64,000 nt of DNA from contig CM056573.1 of the NCBI GenBank assembly GCA_029721435.1, forward strand, positions 95,864,947 to 95,928,946, read 5' to 3'. This DNA is from Gymnothorax reevesii (lineage: Eukaryota; Chordata; Actinopteri; Anguilliformes; Muraenidae). The translations under genes were made by a program, and so were the position numbers. Positions 35,485 through 47,405 of the stretch are shown in pieces; the stretch's first letter is position 1; every line of letters starts with the position of its first letter. The notes under the pieces are model-generated. The model did not search any database. It was not told the DNA's origin and was given only the letters and a program-made list of their open reading frames with translations.

Positions 35485-36592
35485 CATTGCCAAACCTCTG
35501 GCTGATATAAAACGTATTTAATATGTCTATTATGACCAGGAACATACCAAAAGTATGGAAAACTGCTAATGTTCTCCCTTTATCAAAAGGGGGAGATAGA
35601 AGTAATTTAAATAAGTTTTGTCCAATATCCAGGTTGTCTTGCCTGGCTAAGATTTTGGAGTCTCCAGTAAATTCTCAATTACAATCTTTTTTAACTGAAA
35701 ATTGCATTTTGAATACTCACTAATCTGGTTTCAGGTCTGGGCATAGCACTGTTACTGCTACTTGTTTAGGCATAAATGACATTGTAAGTGCACTAGATAG
35801 CAGAAAACATTGTGCAGCCCTCTTCATTGACCTGTCTAAGGCATTTGATACCGTTGATCATGCCCTTCTTTTGAAAAGATTATCAGACATTGGCTTTGAC
35901 AAATCTGCTTGTAAGTGGTTTAAAAACTATCTTGAGGATAGGAATCCATATATTTCAGTTGAAGATTTTTAGTCTTGAAGCACTCAAATCAGCAGAGGAG
36001 TTCCACAAGGTTCAATTCTTGGCCCTTTGTTATTCAATATCTGATATTAATAATATTGGCTTATCTTTGGATCGTTGCAAAGTGCATTTATATGCTGATG
36101 ATAGCATCATTTACTTGACCGCTTCTTCAGTTCAGCAGACCATATCTAATCTTCAGCATGTTTTTAACTCTATTCAATGATCTCTAATTGAGTTGAAGCT
36201 CATCTTAAATGAGGACAAAACCAAGTTCATGGTATTCACCAAAGCTACAAAAAAGGACCCCCTTGATTTTCAGATTTGTACCCTGCAGGGTAGCCAAATT
36301 GAGCATGTCCCCCATGATAAATACTTGAGCATTTGGGTGGATGACAAGCTGACTTTTTATATGCATATTGAAAATTTAACCAAAAAGATGAGGAGTAAAA
36401 TAGGTTTCTCATACAGAAATAGGGCTTGTTTCAATTTTGACTGTAAAATGAAGATAGTGCACTCAGTAATACTCCCCATGCTTGATTATGGTGATTTGAT
36501 CTGTAGAAATACATCTACTTCTGTTTTAAAACCTTTAGATTCTGACTGTAACACATTCAAGATAGCATGGTCTGATAGAAATGCTCTAACTT
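35485..36592 (+). pseudogene. L2-type LINE reverse transcriptase remnant
   Basis: Frameshifted pieces encode, in order, NIPKVWKTANVLPL, an SRLSCLAKILE stretch, AALFIDLSKAFDTVDHALLL, YADD (36091-36102) and the thumb region ILPMLDYGDLIC near 36465-36490. This is the RT core of an L2-type LINE. At least three frame disruptions and an internal stop break it. There is no endonuclease upstream, as expected of a 5'-truncated copy, and the C-terminal end is lost where an inverted L2 fragment abuts at about 36590. Confidence 0.82.
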
Positions 36593-37094
36593 GATTAGTG
36601 ACCAGTCTCTCTAAAGCTTTAGCCGAACACGGCAGTTTTGAAATTGGTCGATAGTTATTCAGAACATCTGAAGAGCCACTTTTAAGTAAGGGAAGAACAA
36701 AAACCGTTTTCCACAAGACATGAATCGAACAGGTGAACCGGGTTAAGTTAAAAATGTGTGTAGGATAATAGCAATCAAAGGTGAAGCCAGCAATAAAAGG
36801 CTTGGGTCCAATTTATCCACTCCAGTGGATTGCTTAGGGTCAATGCTATGAAGTGCTTCAGGCGCTTCCTCTTCAGAAAAGGGTCGCAAGGAAAAATAAC
36901 CGGAGTTATTAGGAACAGGTACAAAAGGCCTGCTATCACAGCTAGGAACCACTGGCAATAACCCTAAATTTTCAAAGAGGTGGCCTGCATTAACAAAATG
37001 CTCATTGAAAATATCACAAAGTTCCCCTTAATCTGAAATAATAACAGAATCCTTTGTAATCCTACTAAGTAAAGCTGAGGGGGGCTGAGACCAA
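36560..37094 (-). pseudogene. L2-type LINE remnant, inverted, linker and RT N-terminal part
   Basis: Read on the minus strand, about 36958-36743 encodes LRPFSEEEAPEALHSIDPKQSTGVDKLDPSLL and 36716-36570 encodes WKTVFVLPLLKSG, NNYRPISKLPCSAKALERLV and LSDHAILN. This is the region just before and at the start of the RT. It faces the plus-strand L2 at 35485-36592, and the two copies cover overlapping parts of the protein, so they are separate insertions. Its upstream end stops at 37094 where the GGGCTCT-ended repeat begins. Confidence 0.78.
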
Positions 37095-37525
37095 GGGCTC
37101 TAATTTCATGGCGCAGCGCAGGGTAGCGCAGCGTGGCGTAGTGTGGCGCAGCCCACGCAGTGGTAATTTCATCCGGCGCAGCCTGCGCAGTGGTAATTTC
37201 GTGCGGTGCAACACCATGCGCAGCCACTTTGGCAATTTCGTAGACAGACGTGCGCCGAGATGGAAGTGGCAGCGTAGTAGGGGGAGGTGTCACATATTCA
37301 TCAAGACTCAGTGACAATTTGGTAAAAAAAGTCTCCGCTGGAGTTGGGCAGAAAACTCGCCAGCTCCAACCTGGTTTAATTTCTGTGCAGTGGTAATTTG
37401 GCTGACCGGCGCACAGTGCGCACACGTCACCGAAATCTCACAGGCAGGTTTCCAGAACTTCAGGCACATTTCAATGCAATAATTTATTTCAGGAAGCAGT
37501 ATTTAATGTAACTATCTGAATAATG
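37095..37525 (-). mobile_element. GGGCTCT-ended repeat, partial copy
   Basis: On the minus strand this matches 51615-52014 nearly throughout, including TGTGAGATTTCGGTGACGTG, AATATGTGACACCTCCCCCT and recurring GAAATTACCACTGCG motifs, and ends GAAATTAGAGCCC. No matching second terminus was found, so the copy is truncated. Like the copy at 47365-52014 it lies inside an L2 LINE. Confidence 0.8.
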
Positions 37526-38396
37526 TAATGCGAATAGAAGCCACTAGATGACAGTATTATCGAATTCAATGGAATGAGCTAAATAACCCATAATATGCAG
37601 TGTTACGCATAAATCCTACACTGTGCCAGTCACTATCAACTTCCCGTTGTTTTGAAGTTCTGTTCCAAGTCTTTTTTCTGCTAACAGCCAATAAACTGAA
37701 ACGAAGCTCCCAAACTGAGGTCACCCTCAACCACAAGGAAAACATCACTTTAAGGGTACTTTCAAACAGCCACTCAAGAAATCCCAGCTCATAAACAACC
37801 AGTCCCCCTGTAAAAGAGAGAAGAAGGTGATTTCAGGGAGGTAATTTGCTGGTAATGAGCTTGCTCCCTTTGCTGTAGTTAAATGTTTTGTTTTTTTTAA
37901 GTGGGGGGGGTTGGGTATGGAAGAACTGTTTAGACAGGGTAGATGGTCCCACTTTCCTCCCAGAAATGCATTTGGAAGAAGAAACACCCAGCAGTGCAGA
38001 TTTGAAGATTTTTAGGCAGTTTCCTTTGTTTTTTCCTTTCTCACTGCTTGTTTTGCTGGTGAATGGGGGGTAGTAATGGTTTTGTAAATGCGGTGGGATG
38101 TGGCTGCTGATTGTCATGGGGTAAAGTATGTTACAGCTACTTAACGCATATGTTTTTAATCAGCCGTGCCAAACTAACACTACCCAGGCTCCCAGCTATT
38201 TAAGAATAATATCAAGAATATCAAAACTAAACTATGACAAAACATGATCATAACCAAGCAACCAAATCGCAATACACAATACAAGGCAAGATTAGGCAAT
38301 GCAGAGATCAGAAACCGTATCAGACAGAATGTAACCAAAACATGGAGAACAGATCAGGAACATGAAAAACATGGCAATGCAGAGCAGAATCATGAC
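37526..38396. other. No gene; possible antisense LTR fragment at about 38160-38396
   Basis: The A-rich tract ending GAATCATGACA resembles, in composition and end, the antisense LTR end at 62460-62579 (CCATGACA). It could be a U3 fragment of a related LTR. The rest is unassigned. Confidence 0.3.
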
Positions 38397-40716
38397 ATAT
38401 TTAATCAAAATTCCACATAGTTCTCGAGTTTCAGGCCTTTAAGTGGGAGGGGGATCTGCACTCCTGAGCAAATCTTTATTTCTGGGCCATTTTGAGGGGG
38501 CTACTATGAGAAATCCAGAAGTGGTACAGGTCCAAGTTTAATTACATAAGTAATTAACATAAGTTATGGGCTGATGCACCCATGGCTCGGAAAACAGAAA
38601 AAAATTAATGGGCCATAACAAATTTTTAATAATCAAAAATTAGTCAAAATTAGAATTCTATCCCATGCAACTAAATCTTTGGGCTACTAATTAAGGTAGA
38701 TATGGAACTTGCATGGGCATAACAATTGTTCCTTAAAACACCATACAGGTGGTGCCATTGGTGGCCAAATTCAAACAATTTAGTGAAATAGCCTAATTTC
38801 GGCGGCCATGTGGCCCAACTTTTATCGATTTGCAATATTTTTTCCTTGAAAGACTACATTTTATGCTCTCGATTCAATGTGGTTCCTAAGGTGTTCCGTA
38901 TTTCTTTCTGGGTGAAATAATTTAATCAAAGTGCGGTATTTTGTCTACCATTTTAAGCTTGTTCCTACCATTTCCCATATAGACACCTTAGCATACAGCT
39001 GTAGTCAGTGAAAATCAAACATATCCCTCATCAGTCCATATTGAGACTCACCTATGACGACCAGATTCCCGTTGATTTTCTTTTTCCACAACAGATATGA
39101 CTCTAATGATCTGTTAAAAGAGGGAGATAATCAATTATTTAACAGATTTAGACACTGATTGGAATACTGGTCTAGATATTAAAATATTGGAATGAAAGAA
39201 GAATGAATCAGAACTACGCTTTGACATCAACCACTCACAATGGTCACTAGTTGGTCACGCATCAAAAAAAAAACAAAAAAAAACATAAAGCTATATGGTA
39301 CAGATGATGTGTTACATCTCCGAGCCAACAGAGGGTGGACTCATAGCCAGGTGCATCTCCACTGACGATAACATCACAATGGTGCATGTGCAAGGCTGTC
39401 ACATTGCAAGACAAATCACTACCCCAAGTCCTGGACAGTATGTGGCTTGTGCATATGTTGGACACTGGCAAATTGGAATGGTTCTGGAATTTTGTACAGA
39501 AAAATGAGGACTATAGCATCAAATTTATGTCACTCAGAGGTCCAAAAAAATTGTTCAGGTGGCCTGCTAGGGAGGATATCTGGTGGATCCCAAAGGGAGA
39601 TATTCAATGTGAAATTACACCACCAACTACCACCACAGAAAGGAACTACAAAATTCAGAACAATGAGTTCAAAACAACATGTGACACTTCTGAGCAGTAC
39701 AATCTCTACTGAAGTTCAGGTACAGTATGACTTAACAGACTTTGACTAGAGTAGTCTCATTGCTATTGAATCTCACGACCTATTTTCATTCCAATAATCC
39801 TGTTAGCTGTTCTTATGATGAATGTAAAAATATAGCGACATATTTGGGGAGAGTACTTCAATAACATTGGTAATTCTCATTTCTGAGTTAGAAGGATATC
39901 CAAAATGGTCATCTGGGGGCTCTGGTTGAGTTGACACAGATCCAGGCACATTGGAACTTATATTTGTGCCAAAATATGGTGCCAGCCCATGATGTTTTTT
40001 ATTCAGATATATTTAGTGGGCATCAACATGTCCCCTTGTAACTATTTTAGTACTTCTAACACTGATTACAACTGCACCCTAAGGTGGTCCATGTGGGAAA
40101 TGGTAGGAACAAGCTGAAATGGTAGACAAAATACCGCACTTTGATGAGATTATTTCACCCAGAAAGAAATATGGAACATCTTAGGAACCACATTCAATCA
40201 AAAGCTTAAAATGTAGTCTTTTAAGAAAAAAATATTACAAATCGATAAAAGTTGGGCCGCATGGCCTTAATGGCTGCCGAAATTGGGCTATTTCACTAAA
40301 TTGGCTGATTTTGGCCACAAGTGACGCCACATATATGGTGTTTTAAGGAATAATTGTTATGCCCATACAAGCTCCATATCTACCTTAATTAATAGCGCAA
40401 AGATTTAGTTGCTGGAGATAGAATTCTAATTTTGACAAAATTTTGATTAAAATTTGTTGTAGCCCATTGATTTTTTTCCCATTTTCCGAGCCTCGGTGCA
40501 TCAGCTGATGACATAACAGGTATGATTTTATATTTTCTCCCTGGGCTCTATAAGTAGGACTACTTGTGTAATTCAACTTAGACCCGTACCACTTTTGGAT
40601 TTCTCATAATAGCCCCCTCAAAATGGCCCAGAAATAAGGATTTTCTCAGGAGCGCAGACCCCCCTCCTATTTAAAAGCCTGAAACTCGAGGACTATGTGG
40701 AATTTTGATGAAATAT
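38397..40716. mobile_element. Element with 0.6-kb inverted repeats around a coding remnant (unclassified)
   Basis: 38397-38991 and 40079-40716 are inverted copies, diverged but colinear (for example CAAAATTCCACATAGTYCTC, CTAATTAAGGTAGATATGGA and GCTTGTTCCTACCATTTCCC). The right arm has an extra roughly 40 bp. The 1.1-kb core holds the broken ORF at 39295-39712. A segment starting ATATTTGGGGAGA recurs at about 39839-39945 and 40711-40816. I found no transposase motif and no clear target duplication, so the class is unknown; an inverted duplication of a single repeat is an alternative. Confidence 0.6.
39295..39712 (+). pseudogene. Broken ORF with SH3/Tudor-like pattern
   Basis: Two frames join into one plausible protein with a single frameshift near 39505: the first frame gives PGQYVACAYVGHWQIGMVLEF, abridged here to its key GQYVACAY and HWQIG parts, and the second KLFRWPAREDIWWIPKGDI and an end rich in Thr. 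The alternation of hydrophobic and aromatic residues resembles small SH3/Tudor-type barrels, and I recall similar sequence at the ends of uncharacterised fish proteins that look transposon-derived. It lies at the centre of the long inverted repeats. The function is unknown. Confidence 0.5.
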
Positions 40717-40894
40717 TTGGGGAGAATACTTCAGATACATTGATCAATGATATATCAAAGTAGGAAGAAATTTAGAGATGGTCATTCGGGAAGGTTAGTC
40801 CAATTGACACGGAATGAGCCATCAACAAATGATCAGCAGAACAAAACGGACTGAGCAGAGGAGAGCAGTTGGTTTGTAACAGTTTCTTGATGGT

Positions 40895-41098
40895 TGCTAG
40901 CATGTATACGGTAGTTGCTAAGGTATTTTTGGGTGGTTACTAGGGTGTGTAGTGTCATTTCTTGGTTGTTTATAAATGGTCGCCAGGATGTACTAATGGT
41001 TGCTATGGTGTTTCTGTGTAGTTGCTGGTGTAAGTTTACATAGTTGCTGGGGTGTACAGGGTGGCTGCTAGGATGTTTCTGTATGGTTGCTAGGGTCA
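40895..41098. repeat. GGTTGCTAGGGTGT-type minisatellite, left block
   Basis: Degenerate units like GGTTGCTAGGGTGT recur every 20-27 bp. A second block with the same motif lies at 41703-41858, so an insertion of about 600 bp (41099-41696) seems to have split one array. Confidence 0.75.
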
Positions 41099-41696
41099 GG
41101 ATTTTCTGCAAGCCCTGTCGGCTGGTGGATTTGCCAATTACTTTGCCCGCTTCTGCTGGCTACTTTCCTGACAAATTTAAAAGTTTTAAGATGAGTTTTG
41201 ACACATTTTATTTGTATAAATGCTTTTCAGTTTGCTGATTTACCTTATCTTCACTGCTAAATTGAAATTTTGTTCTGAGCCACGTAGTGATTACTCAAGA
41301 ACAATTTTAATATCCAATGATATTGTGCGTCATATGAACGCCAATAATTCTACTTTTGTCATCTTTGCAGGGTCATTTTTTCTGAAAATCTTTGAAATTC
41401 AATCTGCAGCTTACTCAAAGATCCCACCCAATAAGAAGGGGAAGGCGTTGAGCAGGCATTATATGTGGTCCAACCCTAACAACCAATGAAATTCGTCTGG
41501 GGGCATGGTGAAGGTGGGACCTTCCTTTGCTGTCTTAAGGTGCACAGATTAGCTATGAGGTGAGTCGAGTTCTAAAGTTGAAATCTGTGAATTTATCGAT
41601 ACACACTGTAAGCACATATATTTTATGAACGATGAGGTGACATATTTCACATATTTCAAATCAGGTTTGACTAATTCTTGGGAATACTCCATAGGG
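41099..41696. other. Possible insert within the minisatellite
   Basis: This unrelated sequence separates the two minisatellite blocks. TAGGGT flanks both sides but is also part of the minisatellite unit, so it does not prove a target duplication. The contents are not recognised. Confidence 0.35.
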
Positions 41697-41702
41697 TGCC
41701 TT

Positions 41703-41886
41703 TAGGTAGTTGGTTGGGTCTACTGGGTGTTTGCTTTGGTGTTTTAATTGGTCCTGAGAGTGTTTTTAAATGGGTCTGCAAGGTGGTTGCTCCGGTGTAT
41801 GTAGATGGTTGCTAGGGTGTACAAGGTGGTTGGTGTAGTATTTTTGGGCAATTTTTGTCATTCAAGGCAGGTGTGTGTGTGTGTGT
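41703..41886. repeat. Minisatellite right block and (TG)n
   Basis: Further GGTTGCTAGGGTGT-type units, followed by a (TG)8 run at about 41871-41886. Confidence 0.7.
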
Positions 41887-42059
41887 GAGACTGTAGTTTT
41901 GCTTGTTTTTTTTTTCTCTTCACTCTCCCCCTCCTGTTGTCTCTTAACCATACAATGTAACTGAGAGGCTTCAACAGAATTAGCCTACATGCTATTAACA
42001 TTATAAAATTTGTGACTTTGTATTTGGTTCCTTAAAGAGAATTGTCCTCACTCGTAACA

Positions 42060-43340
42060 CCAAAAATGGCTATCAATGGATCAGGTTTAATCACCTGGTC
42101 AAAAACACCTGATAAGGTTTTAAAGATAAATTTCCAATAAACAAATAATTTAGGGTAGAGCCAGAACATATTGCCAGTGGCGCAGTGGGGAGTTGCCCAC
42201 AACGATCACAAGTGGAGTCTATGTCAGGATACATTTTGGCATGTTTTACTTTAGAATAAAGAATTCGGCGTTGCATCCTGAACTGGATTAAGCCATGCCT
42301 AATGCATATCGATGCTGCATGTACATTCTTTAATGCATCCCCCCCCGGCCCTCTGCAATGTCCAGACTCAAATCATTCTCCCAAGCAGACTTAAGAGTAT
42401 TTAGGGATGTTTTCTGCAAATCAGAAATAATCAGTAATAATAATAATAAGGTAATCATACACAAAGGATATTACTGGTTTAGCTGATGAGAACAAAGATT
42501 CCATTAAAGTTTTATCAGGCAGTCTTGGGATTGAGCTGTGGCATCTAGTAAAGTTACATGCCTGAAGAAATCTCAGAGAGTGAGTTTGTGGTCAATTAAA
42601 TTTGATGCACAACTGTTCAAAAGAGGGGAAAATTCCCTAAATATAAAGATCCTTCATAGACTAAATGTCGTTTTGCCACCACAATTCAAATGAAGTGTCA
42701 ATGTGGAGGGAGGGAAGAAGCGGTTGTGAGACAAGGGTGCAAGCAGTGAACTACTCTTCCATCCGAAATGCTGTCTTATTTTTGACCATATCTTAAGCGT
42801 CTGTACAACAATTGGGTTATCCTTCACGCACTATAGGGGGTAACGGAGAGAAAATCAATGCAGCTAAGCTTGTAGGGTGGCATGAATTATGCTCTATATG
42901 TAACCAGGCCGGCTCACCACCAGGGTCAAATGGGTGGATCCAGAAGGGGAGTGCCTGAATGTTACAGGCCCAGTAATAAAATTGAAACTGAGGTAGCCCC
43001 ATACCCCAACTAGGCTCGGACCTTTGCCTGTATTGTTTTCTTATTCTGGTTTTTTTCTTGTCCCAAATAAAGTGGGTTTTATTACCTTATCTGAGTTTTT
43101 AAAGAATGACCTTTCACAACGTAATAGCAATCTGAATATTCTGAAAGAAAAACAATAACTTGGGAAGAGTAGACATTTTAACCGCATTAATTCTGCACGC
43201 TAATGAAATGGCAAGACTGAACCACCGCTCAAAATCAGCTAAAGTGTGTTCTAACAATGCTCCAAAAGTCAAATGGAGCTTGATGCAAATTCTGATAGGC
43301 CGCGGAGTCAGTTTGCTAACGTGGAGGAGCCGCTTCTCCC
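42060..43340 (-). pseudogene. Tx1/L1-type LINE ORF2, C-terminal remnant
   Basis: Read on the minus strand, pieces in several frames follow the order of an L1-type ORF2 C-terminus: GALLEHTLADFERWFSLAISL and INAVKMSTLPK near 43150-43290, a FQFYYWACNIQALPFW and GGEPAWLHIE region near 42880-42990, and QRRILYSKVKHAK with a CDRCGQ motif near 42160-42280. At least two frameshifts and several stops are present. The endonuclease and RT core are absent, as expected of a 5'-truncated copy. The clade call rests on recall of fish Tx1/L1 proteins. Confidence 0.75.
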
Positions 43341-43945
43341 GCTTGAGAATCACCTGACTGCTCATGACTGTCATCTGACTTCACTGTCTCATGATTGCTT
43401 GACCAATAATATGCTGGCTTATTGAAGATTTGGCTTCTGAGAAGAGACTCCTCAGCATGCACGCTTAACAACCCTCCTCCTCACTAGCTCCACACGTCCT
43501 ATTTTAGCATTCTGTAACCCTGTTCCTTCATGACTAAACTGCGTTCAATAACAATTTTTCCTCAAGATCATTGTTGCTGTAGGCTCTGTTCTGTGGAGGG
43601 GGGTTGGCAGCAGCTCCCTGCCTTCGGTTCCATGCTTGGACGGGCAGGGATCTCTCAGAACAGAGCCATGCCACCAAACTAAATGTATGCTTGTATGCTT
43701 TCAATAAATATTCTCTTTGACAAAGTGGTCCAACCAGAAATCAGAATATTCAGAAATATTCCATGTAACAGTCACAGCCAAAAATGTATTGGAATTTGAT
43801 ACAACTTTAAACGGGAGATGTGTGTATTTTTGTTTGTGTGTGGATACATGCAAGTGGATACAAGTATATCTGAACCAAAGGGACACATGTAATCATAGCA
43901 ATAGTACATTGATTAGAATCCTTGCATTCTGACCAGAGTTCTGAC
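43341..43945. other. No supported feature
   Basis: No gene or repeat recognised. A short inverted pair, TCTGTTCTGTGGAGG and TCTCAGAACAGAG, spans 43590-43665. Confidence 0.45.
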
Positions 43946-44230
43946 AGGATCCTTGCGAAGATCCTTAAGTGTCAGGATCTCTCAAGATCCTTAAGAATCC
44001 CAAAGGATCTGATGACTTGAGGATCGTACCAAAACCTTGAGGATCATCAAGGATTCTTGGAAAATCCTTCGGGATCCTCAATGATCCTGAGAAAATCCTT
44101 TGGGATCCCTAAGGATCCTGGGTAAACCCATGGGGATCCTGGCAAAATCTGAAGGGATCCTGGCTAGACACTTAGAGTTTCTTAAGGATCCTGTCAACAT
44201 TTTTTGGGGATCCTCAAGGATCCAGGGAAA
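43946..44230. repeat. GGATCC-rich minisatellite
   Basis: Words like AAGGATCCT and GGGATCCT recur every 14-30 bp, at least 14 times. Because the core GGATCC is itself a palindrome, both strands look alike. Units are diverged. Confidence 0.85.
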
Positions 44231-44649
44231 GCACATTATTTATTTGCTTAGTAAATAAAGCATAAAGGGGTTCCAATAAGATATTTTGCTATTAACAATG
44301 AAGACATACACCATTGCGTCCACAAGTAAATATGAGATTGCTTGAATGGCAATTCGCAGAATTTTTCCATTTCCCATTTTCATTTGAGGTAAAATGTAAT
44401 GCAGTAAATGTTGCTGAATGTGGAATTTAGATAAAGTTTAGATTTTATTTAATGGAATAATTACCGTTCCAGGAGCTGGACTGTAAAGATCTCATGAATC
44501 ACTTTGCTACCTTGAAAGTTTGACACATGGCATGCATATTAAATTATTTAAAATGCATGCCAACTGTGATTTTTCATGATCCATTGACAAACAATTTTCA
44601 AAATTTCTCAATAACTAACGCTTCGATGTAAGAAGGGTTGGCAATTTAT

Positions 44650-45138
44650 AGGAGCAATATTTAGAAAATGTATGCTGATTAATTATGAAATTGCCCTGAT
44701 ATATCACCAGACATTAAGGAATGATCTTTATAACAAATACTTATATCACTGACAACAGTAGTCCAGCCAGAATATTTTCATTACAAAAGCGAAACTGCCG
44801 ACCACAACTAATGTTTATGTTGTCATTTTGTGTTTTGGCCTGTTGCGCCGCCCTCCACCTATCGCCCAATCACAAAGTCAGTAGCATTTCGGCATCCAGG
44901 TTGCCAGTTACCACTGAGCTGCAGCTACCAACTGAACTGAACAAAACACAACCCTATGAGAGCAAATCATTGGTGACATTGAAATGTAGCCATGGTAGCT
45001 CCGTGTAGTAGATGTTCTTGCTGGATTAGGCAACCTAACTGGCAACCTCTTGTCTGGGGGAGAGGAGGAGGCGCTCTGCACTATTTTGAATGTGACTGCA
45101 CTACCAGTTTATGCCACAAACTTACATATAGCTCCTTT
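44650..45138. mobile_element. Diverged MITE with TAAAGGAGCTATATGTAAG-type ends
   Basis: The left end TATAGGAGCAATATTTAGAA and, inverted, the right end TAAAGGAGCTATATGTAAGT match imperfectly over about 25 bp. The right end closely recalls a common fish repeat end. The interior open frame at 44721-45008 is not supported as a gene. The duplication is unclear. Confidence 0.5.
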
Positions 45139-46229
45139 AATAAATTAATGATTATCGCTTGGCGCGGCAACCAGTGTGCAAATGCAACCTACTGTTTGGA
45201 AAGCTAAAAACATTATGCTGAATTGCAATCTTAACATAAATTAGGTTGCACTGCTGAAAAAAATCCCAGAACTGGAGATGGAACTCAGGGAAAGCACTGG
45301 GTTAATTAATATCATCAAGTTTTTTTTTTTTTTTAATTATTGGTTTTTTTTTGCATCCATGGAATATCACTATTAAGTACATTATCAATGTGTCAATTTA
45401 GCCTTTCAGTGATTTGTCATTTCTTAATACTTTCTTCATAACCACAGGCTATATATTAGTCTTGAGTATTCAGTAACTGAACTGTGTGATTATTAATCAA
45501 GCGATCTTGAACATGAATAGCTTTGAAGCAGTTATGCGTTTCAGGGTCTGAGGCTCACAGCATGTCATTTGAAAATCCTGTAACGTCGGCGTTACCGCTA
45601 TGGGGGATTTTGGGCTTTTGAAGGTTGACATGAGGTGGCAGTTCTCCACAAGATCAGCTAATATGGTTATACATACCCTCAACTTCAAGCTGATAGTCTG
45701 CTGTTTAATAAAGTAATCATATTCAGGTCCCTATTTTAGCAGCCTATACTCAGTCAGCACACACAAGTGATAATGGTATAGCAGATCAAATCTGGGTAAC
45801 TACATTTTGGTATTTTTGTGACACGGAGGCGATACCACTACTGCGGCGCTGTTATCAATGGAGTTGGACTTAGCGGAATCAATTACCTTTGGGTGTGGTG
45901 GGGGTTTGGTTCCATTAAGGCCAATCAGATCAGCCACGGTCATTCCCTTTAAAATTAGTTCATTATCGCCACAGCCGACAGTTTCTTCAGATAACGACCA
46001 ATCACCCCAGAAGAGGACGTAGCTGCCTCAAAAATGCAGAGTGTTTACCACTGCAGTCATTTCAGCACCAAGGGTACGAACAGCACCCAATCAATCAAAA
46101 CATTACCAATAAAAAGAAAATTAAATAGTAATAAAAATAATAATAAAACTAACTTACTCACCAGCAAATGAATTAATCAATGCTAGGGAAATCACTTCCC
46201 TCTTAGCACACACTAATCTCGCCCCCGCC
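45139..46229. other. No supported feature
   Basis: A 16-bp palindrome, GTAACG-TCGG-CGTTAC, lies near 45580. A poly-T tract is at 45320. Nothing else is recognised. Confidence 0.45.
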
Positions 46230-46269
46230 CATAGCTTCATCCTCAAGGCAGTTTTGGAGTTCTTGGAGG

Positions 46270-47364
46270 AATTGCCTTAAAAAAACCAGCCGGGTCTGAT
46301 GAGCTTGATCCTTTCTTTTTCAAAATCGCCACTCCCATAATTGCGGCTGCCATCACAGATATTTTAACTTGTCTCTACACACTGCTGAAATCCCTTGTGC
46401 CTGGAAATCTGCTGTAATGTTTCCTCTTTTCAAGGGTGGTGATCAGGCTGATCCTAACTGTTAAAGGCCTATTTCTATTCTGCTATGTCTGTCTAAGGTG
46501 TTGGAAAGGCTTGTAAATGATTGGCTTACTGATTACTTGGAAGCCCACAACATTTTATCTTGTGTCCAATCAGGTTTCAGATTTGGCTATGGGTGTACAA
46601 CTGCAACCCTCAAAGTTCTAAATGACATCACTTCTGCCTTTGACTCAAAGTTGCATTGTGCTGCAATTTTTATTGATCTAGCCAAGGCTTTCAATCACAC
46701 TTGTCTTATTGACAGGCTTTGCAGTATTGGTGTTTCTGGTTTGGTTCTCCAACTATCTTTCAGAAAAAGTGCAGTGTGTGAAATCAGAGAAATTTCTCTT
46801 TCAGCCCCTCCCTGTCACTGGCGGTGTTCCACAGGGATCGATTCTTGGCCCCACCCTTTTTTCAATTTACATTAATAACATAGCTAATTTTGTAGCCAAG
46901 TCATCTATCCATCTTTACGCTGATGACAGAGTTCTCTACTCTGTAGGCCTATCTTCAGACATAGTTTGTCAATAACTTAGATTAGTTTCAGTAGACTCCA
47001 GTAGGCCCTTTTCAGATTACATTCACAATTAAATACTTCCAAGACCAAAGTCATGTGGTTTAGTAAGAAGGGCTGTGTGCCCTCAAATACCCCAAATACT
47101 GTATCTCCACCCTTGATGGGACACTTCTAGACCAGGATAAGGAATATAAATATTTGGGAATCTGGATAGACTACACTCTGTGCTTTTCTAACCACATTGG
47201 CAAATTACATTGTAAGGTTAAAAATTGGCTCCCTATATAGTTTACGCTCCTCTTTCACTTACGCAGCTAAGATAACTCTAGTTCAAATGACCATCCTTCC
47301 CATGTTTGATTACAGAGATGTCATTTACAGATCGACATGCAAGGGCATGCTTCAAAAGCACAAT
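46270..47364 (+). pseudogene. L2 RT, left part
   Basis: Pieces in order: KSAVMFPLFKGG, a degraded RPISILLCLSKVLERLV, QSGFRFGYGCTTATLKVL, AAIFIDLAKAFNHT, GGVPQGSILGPTLFSIYINNI and YADD at 46916-46927, then a thumb region with TILPMFDYRDVIYRS near 47290. The second Asp of the usual DTVDH-type motif region is altered (FNHT). Several frameshifts mean it is inactive. It stops at AAT 47362-47364, the target duplication of the nested element. Confidence 0.82.
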
Positions 47365-47405
47365 GGGCTCTTGCCAACGGGGTGTGTCCAGGCGTATGTT
47401 GCAAT

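Noticed and set aside
41092..41690. TAGGGT as a target duplication around the minisatellite insert
   Set aside because: TAGGGT is part of the minisatellite unit, so it would flank any insert there by chance.
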